From assembly GCF_019192735.1 (NCBI RefSeq), contig NZ_JAHTKP010000070.1, positions 1 through 36,534 on the forward strand: 36,534 bases of DNA. The letters are read 5' to 3'. The notes beneath the pieces are model-generated. The model was not told the DNA's origin. It did no database searches and saw only the letters and a program-made list of their open reading frames with translations. This document shows positions 33,171-36,534 of the stretch, one piece after another. A program made the position numbers and the translations under genes. Every line of letters begins with the position of its first letter. The first letter of the stretch is position 1. The DNA comes from Kitasatospora aureofaciens. Lineage in GTDB: Bacteria; Actinomycetota; Actinomycetes; Streptomycetales; Streptomycetaceae.

Positions 33171-33818
33171 CCCAACGGCCGGTACTCGCTCCACACAGCT
33201 CTGACTCCTCTTGGCCACGACCGCGTGCTGCTCGGCGAGGAGCGCTTCAGCTGCGCGCCGGGCCCGGCCGGCTGGAGGTACGTCTCCAAGACCTACGGGC
33301 CCGGGGGCCAGGTGCTCGGCACCGTCGACCTCACCCTGGACTCGCGCGCCCGCCCGCTGCGGATGGAGCTGAAGGCCGGTGGCTGGCAGGTCCGCGGCGG
33401 GGCGGTGGACGGTGTGGCCTGGGTGCGGACCGATGCGGCCGACCCGGGCGGCGAGCACGCGGTGGAGGGGCACGACCGCGCCCACGGGTTCACCGGCCGT
33501 TCGCCGGCCTTCCTGGTCGCCACCGCCCGGCTGCTGCGGCTGCGGGAGGGGGCGAGTGCGCGGGTGCGGCTGGTCGCGTTCACCGAGCCGGTGCTGGCGC
33601 CGCGCACCTTCGACCAGGGGTGGCTGCTGGAGTCCGTCGACACGCATCCGACGGACTCCGGACCGCTGCTGGTGGAGCGGTACCAGGTGGCGGACCTGGA
33701 GACCGGTGAGCAGCAGGTGGTGCACCTCGCGGGGGACGTGGTGCTGGCGGCCGACGGGATCGAGCTGGAGGAGCTGGAGTCGCCGCCGAATGCCTGGCCG
33801 GTGGAGTTCGGCGGCTAG
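33168..33818 (+). CDS. conserved hypothetical protein
   Basis: This 216-aa soluble protein has no signal peptide or membrane segment and no motif I recognise. It is rich in beta-strand-like segments (GWRYVSKTYGPGGQVLGTVDLTLDSRARPLRMELKAGGWQV near 37-77; ARLLRLREGASARVRLVAFTEP near 119-140; VVHLAGDVVLAADGIELEELE near the end), suggesting a beta-barrel or lipocalin-like fold. Codon use is normal for the neighbourhood. It is divergent from the sigma factor gene (118 bases between starts) and convergent with the RDD gene (12 bases). No function is proposed. Confidence 0.8.
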   Translation: MPNGRYSLHTALTPLGHDRVLLGEERFSCAPGPAGWRYVSKTYGPGGQVLGTVDLTLDSRARPLRMELKAGGWQVRGGAVDGVAWVRTDAADPGGEHAVEGHDRAHGFTGRSPAFLVATARLLRLREGASARVRLVAFTEPVLAPRTFDQGWLLESVDTHPTDSGPLLVERYQVADLETGEQQVVHLAGDVVLAADGIELEELESPPNAWPVEFGG

Positions 33819-33830
33819 GACGGCATCTGG

Positions 33831-34814
33831 TCAGGAGGGCGGGGCGAAGCCCATACCGGACGGCTGCTGGTCGGCGGAAGGCGTGGGCGGTGCGGCCGGT
33901 GCCGGGGTGGGGGCGGCCAGGGGCGGCGGGGCGGCAGGGGCCGGCGGGATCGGGCCCGGGACGGGCGCCTGCTGCGGGGCCGCTGTCGGGTGCTGGGGAG
34001 CGGCCATCGGTTGCGCGGCGGGCATCGGTTGCGCCGCTGACATCTGCTGGTACCCCTGGGCCCGCGTCCACTCCCGCCGCTGGCGCTCGGTGAGCACCGC
34101 GCCGAGGTACGCCGCCGGGTGCAGCCCGGGCGGCAGGGGGTGGCCGGTGCGGGCGGAGAGGTCGGCGGCCAGCCGGGCGGACAGTTGGTGCGCGACGGCC
34201 AGGTCCAACTGCCCGATGCGACCGAGCAGTTGGCGGATGGCCAGCCAGAGCGGCTCCGGGACGGCCGACAGGTCCATCGCGACCAGCTCGCGGCCCATCG
34301 CCTGGAGCAGCTGCGGGTGCACCGGCGGCAGCGCGACCGCCGTCCCGCTGCCGCCCGGGGTGCGCTCGCGGACGACCAGCGTCCCGGCGAAGATGTCGCC
34401 CAGCCGCTTGCCGTCCGAGGACACCACCGAGCAGATCACCGCGGGCGCGCCGCTCAGCGCGATCAGCTCGAAGAACCCGGTCAGCCCGCGCACCAGCGAG
34501 TGCCGGAACCGCACCGGACCGCCGTCGGTGCGCACCACCCGCAGGCCGAGCGCGGCCTTGCCGAGCGAACGTCCGTGGCTGAGGGTCTCGACCATCACCG
34601 GCACGCCGACCAGGAAGAAGACCGTCAGCCCGAGCATGATGGCCGTCAGCGCGGCGCCGTCGAGGCCGATGAGGGTGATGCTCAGGATCAGCGAGGTCAC
34701 CAGCAGGGCGGCGAACTCCACGGCCAGGTCGAGCGCGATCGCCAGCGCCCGGCTCGGAAGCTTCGCCGTGCGCAGGCCGAGGACGACCGCCTCGCCCGTC
34801 ACCAGGTCGCTCAA
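33831..34814 (-). CDS. RDD family membrane protein
   Basis: This 327-aa protein begins LVTGEAVVLGLRTAKLPSRALAIALDL, the streptomycete form of the RDD domain start. Helices near 22-45 and 55-75 surround the expected acidic and Arg residues, followed by HGRSLGKAALGLRVVRTDGG and a third helix region (LTGFFELIALSGAPAVI). After about 150 the protein is cytoplasmic and helical. The last 75 residues are Pro/Ala/Gln/Met-rich (MPAAQPMAAPQ-like repeats). TTG 34814 is the most likely start (MSDLVTGE), since upstream codons give no homology; its ribosome binding site is weak. It is divergent from spoIIM-like 35120, a pairing I recall as common in actinobacteria. The function is unknown. Confidence 0.85.
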   Translation of the reverse strand: MSDLVTGEAVVLGLRTAKLPSRALAIALDLAVEFAALLVTSLILSITLIGLDGAALTAIMLGLTVFFLVGVPVMVETLSHGRSLGKAALGLRVVRTDGGPVRFRHSLVRGLTGFFELIALSGAPAVICSVVSSDGKRLGDIFAGTLVVRERTPGGSGTAVALPPVHPQLLQAMGRELVAMDLSAVPEPLWLAIRQLLGRIGQLDLAVAHQLSARLAADLSARTGHPLPPGLHPAAYLGAVLTERQRREWTRAQGYQQMSAAQPMPAAQPMAAPQHPTAAPQQAPVPGPIPPAPAAPPPLAAPTPAPAAPPTPSADQQPSGMGFAPPS

Positions 34815-35119
34815 GACACCCGTCCGTTCACGCTCGTGGAGCCCCGTGCGGCCGGTGCGGCCGTGGGAACTCGCTCGTTGAGGTCGCCGAGGTCGTGGAC
34901 GTCGTGGTGGAGGACATCCAGGACCGGCCCCCCGCGACCCGCTCTCTGCAGTCCGATCCGCACGCGCCAACATACGGGGCCCGGTGCTCGCACGGGAAGT
35001 GAGATCCCGGGGCCCACGGCGTCCGTCCCTGCTGGCATGCTGGGCCCGCACGTGTCCGTACGTACCCGCCCGCCCGCGCGTGCGCGCTCCGCGCCCCGCG
35101 CCGACCATGGAGCCGCCGA
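34815..35119. other. divergent intergenic region
   Basis: These 305 bases separate the RDD gene and the SpoIIM-family gene. They should carry promoters for both; I see no strong -35/-10 pair, no terminator and no supported small gene. GGAG at 35109-35112 serves the SpoIIM-family gene. Confidence 0.5.
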
Positions 35120-36124
35120 ATGGACCTGGACGTCTTCGTCGCCACCCACCAGGGGGAGTGGAACCGGCTGGACGCCCTCGCCCGGAAGCGCCGGCTCAGC
35201 GGGGAGGAGGCGGACGAGCTGGTCACCCTCTACCAGCGGGCCACCGGCCACCTCGCCAAGGTCCAGGCCGCCGCACCCGACCCGACCCTGGTGGGCCGGC
35301 TGACCTCCCTGGTCTCGCGGGCCCGTGCCGCCGTCACCGGCAGCCGCAGCAGCGGCTGGCAGGACGTCGCGCGGTACTACGCGGTGAGCTTCCCGGCCGC
35401 GCTGTACCGCTCGCGCCGCTGGTGGCTGCCGGTCGCGGTCCTCTCGCTGATCGCCACCGCCGTGATCGCCTGGTGGGTCGCCACCCACCCCGAGGTCCGC
35501 AACAGCCTGGCCACGCCGGCGTCGCTGCGCGAGATGACCCGCCCCGGCGGCGCGTACGAGTCGTACTACTCGGACCGCCCGGCCAGCTCCTTCGCGGCGC
35601 AGGTCTGGACGAACAACGCCTGGATCGCCGCCCAGTGCCTGCTCTACGGGATCGCGCTGGGCATTCCGGTTCTCTTCGTGATGTGGACGAACGTCCTCAA
35701 CCTCGGCGTGGGTGTCGGCCTGATGGCCTCCGCCGGGCGGCTCGACGTCTTCCTCGGCCTGCTGATCCCGCACGGCCTGCTCGAACTCACCGCCGTCTTC
35801 GTGGCCGGCGGCCTCGGCCTGCGGCTCGGCTGGACGATCATCGACCCCGGCCCGCGCACCCGCGCCACGGCACTGGCGGAACAGGGCCGGTCCATCATCG
35901 GCATGGCCATCGGCCTGACCACGGTCCTCGCCGTCTCCGGTGTCCTCGAAGCTTTCGTGACCCCGTCGGGCCTGCCCACCTGGGCGCGCATCTCGATCGG
36001 CGTCGCGGCAGAGGTCGCGTTCCTGCTGTACGCGCTGGTGCTGGGCCGCAAGGCCGCGGCGGAGGGCGAGACCGGTGATCTGGATGCGGCCGATCGGGCG
36101 GACCTGCAGCCCGTCGCCGCCTGA
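35120..36124 (+). CDS. stage II sporulation protein M (SpoIIM) family membrane protein
   Basis: This 334-aa polytopic membrane protein is of the SpoIIM/DUF95 family. A cytoplasmic helical start (about 1-95; VATHQGEWNRLDALARKRRLSGEEADELVTLYQRAT) precedes five or six hydrophobic segments (about 103-122, 175-205, 213-235, 245-268, 275-300). The family signature appears around NNAWIAAQCLLYGIALGIP and HGLLELTAVFVAGGLGLRLG. In Bacillus SpoIIM acts with SpoIID and SpoIIP in engulfment; actinobacterial homologues have no engulfment and their role is unknown. ATG 35120 has GGAG seven bases upstream. It is the last protein gene before the rRNA promoter region. Confidence 0.9.
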   Translation: MDLDVFVATHQGEWNRLDALARKRRLSGEEADELVTLYQRATGHLAKVQAAAPDPTLVGRLTSLVSRARAAVTGSRSSGWQDVARYYAVSFPAALYRSRRWWLPVAVLSLIATAVIAWWVATHPEVRNSLATPASLREMTRPGGAYESYYSDRPASSFAAQVWTNNAWIAAQCLLYGIALGIPVLFVMWTNVLNLGVGVGLMASAGRLDVFLGLLIPHGLLELTAVFVAGGLGLRLGWTIIDPGPRTRATALAEQGRSIIGMAIGLTTVLAVSGVLEAFVTPSGLPTWARISIGVAAEVAFLLYALVLGRKAAAEGETGDLDAADRADLQPVAA

Positions 36125-36181
36125 GCCGATGTGATCAACAGGCCCCTGACCTGCTACTCTTCTCGAAGCCCAACCAAACCA

Positions 36182-36210
36182 TTGACGTGGTAAGGGTGGG
36201 CTAGTAGGTT
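36182..36210 (+). promoter_or_regulatory. rRNA operon promoter A
   Basis: TTGACG (36182-36187), 17-base spacer, TAGGTT (36205-36210). It is the first good housekeeping promoter after the SpoIIM-family gene and points to the rRNA leader. Confidence 0.6.
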
Positions 36211-36228
36211 TGAACGGTTGGGACCGAC

Positions 36229-36257
36229 TGGACAACGGTTGGGCTCAGGCGTAGTGT
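36229..36257 (+). promoter_or_regulatory. rRNA operon promoter B
   Basis: TGGACA (36229-36234), 17-base spacer, TAGTGT (36252-36257), partly overlapping a small inverted repeat GTGTC-TAA-GACAC. Streptomycete rrn operons have several tandem promoters, and this is the second candidate. Confidence 0.6.
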
Positions 36258-36429
36258 CTAAGACACCGCCGAATCGAGGCGAGCGCGTTTCACGAAATGC
36301 GCGCCCTCCGACGAAGCAAATCCTGCGAACTGAGCACACTGAAAGCTTTGATAAGCTTCGGAGCGAAGTTGCAGGAAATCTCGCCAGCGGGAATCGGATG
36401 AATGAAACTCCGGAAAACGGAGCGGAAAA

Positions 36430-36534
36430 CATCTGGTAAGCTGGAAACACGAAAGAACGAAGCGCCCGGAGGGCCCGCTGGAAGGCGGTCCGAAGGAAGT
36501 GTCCGTTCCTTGAGAACTCAACAGCGTGCCAAAA
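36430..36534 (+). promoter_or_regulatory. rRNA operon leader with antitermination-like element
   Basis: TAAGCT (36437-36442) may be another -10 box. Downstream, the stretch ending CTTGAGAACTCAACAGCGTG (36509-36528) is the leader sequence I recognise from streptomycete rrn operons; it contains the palindrome TTGAG-AA-CTCAA (36510-36521), resembling the actinobacterial boxA/nut-like region. The 16S gene should begin shortly beyond the window. The whole segment from about 36290 is far richer in A than the rest of the window. Confidence 0.75.

Noticed and set aside
36218..36439. Plus-strand 73-aa open frame in the rRNA promoter region
   Set aside because: It overlaps both promoters and the A-rich leader, has no ribosome binding site and no codon bias like the neighbouring genes.

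Overview
The window is chromosomal DNA from a high-GC actinomycete, almost certainly a streptomycete (Streptomyces or Kitasatospora). Support comes from the strong G/C third-position bias, a near-consensus WhiB, paired LCP proteins, TIGR03089, DUF3499 and DUF5719 family proteins, a fused two-domain FbiB, a SigE-family ECF sigma factor, and an rRNA-operon leader of Streptomyces type at the right edge. It is a core housekeeping/developmental region rather than a genomic island; I see no integrase, transposase, CRISPR array or tRNA.

Layout. 1-243: 5' end of a leftward Gly-rich protein. 718-4090: ABC ATPase plus large FtsX/MacB-type permease. 4248-8065: membrane protein with a His/Asp/Glu-rich loop, ExoA-like family 2 glycosyltransferase and a left-handed beta-helix acyltransferase. 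8084-11973 (minus): TIGR03089 protein and two LytR-CpsA-Psr (LCP) cell-wall glycopolymer transferases. 12078-14464: PGRP/amidase, a truncated SnoaL-like gene and an AlkA-type DNA glycosylase. 14471-16927 (minus): coenzyme F420 genes fbiA and fbiB, separated by two tandem 104-bp repeats that each encode a coupled 35-codon micro-ORF. 17006-17837 (minus): cysteine dioxygenase behind a Cys-rich leader peptide. 18249-18521: whiB. 18802-24378: giant membrane glycosyltransferase and DUF5719 protein. 24441-28633: degenerate metallopeptidase-family protein, DUF3499, phosphomannomutase ManB, Trm112-like protein and SIS-domain isomerase-like protein. 28658-31433: a micro-ORF, a CDF cation transporter and S-adenosylhomocysteinase. 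31503-33049 (minus): ECF sigma factor with its membrane-anchored partner. 33168-36124: a hypothetical protein, an RDD membrane protein and a SpoIIM-family protein. 36182-36534: promoters and leader of an rRNA operon whose 16S gene lies just beyond the window.

How the genes fit together. The block LCP / TIGR03089 / F420 genes / whiB / metallopeptidase / DUF3499 / manB / SIS protein resembles, from memory, the mycobacterial fbiA-fbiB-whiB2-manB neighbourhood, so it looks like an ancient actinobacterial cluster. It links activated-mannose supply, glycosyl transfer, glycopolymer ligation to peptidoglycan and developmental control.

The most interesting new-looking signals are regulatory. (1) A 28-aa leader peptide with five Cys in eight codons, four of them TGT, precedes cysteine dioxygenase, and its Cys codons lie in one arm of a long-range inverted repeat. 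(2) A dispersed cassette encodes a micro-ORF (N-terminus MSERS, C-terminus AER-E-GA) with GTGA/ATGA overlaps. It is duplicated in tandem between fbiA and fbiB, recurs before the CDF transporter, and has a degenerate relative before the DUF3499 gene.
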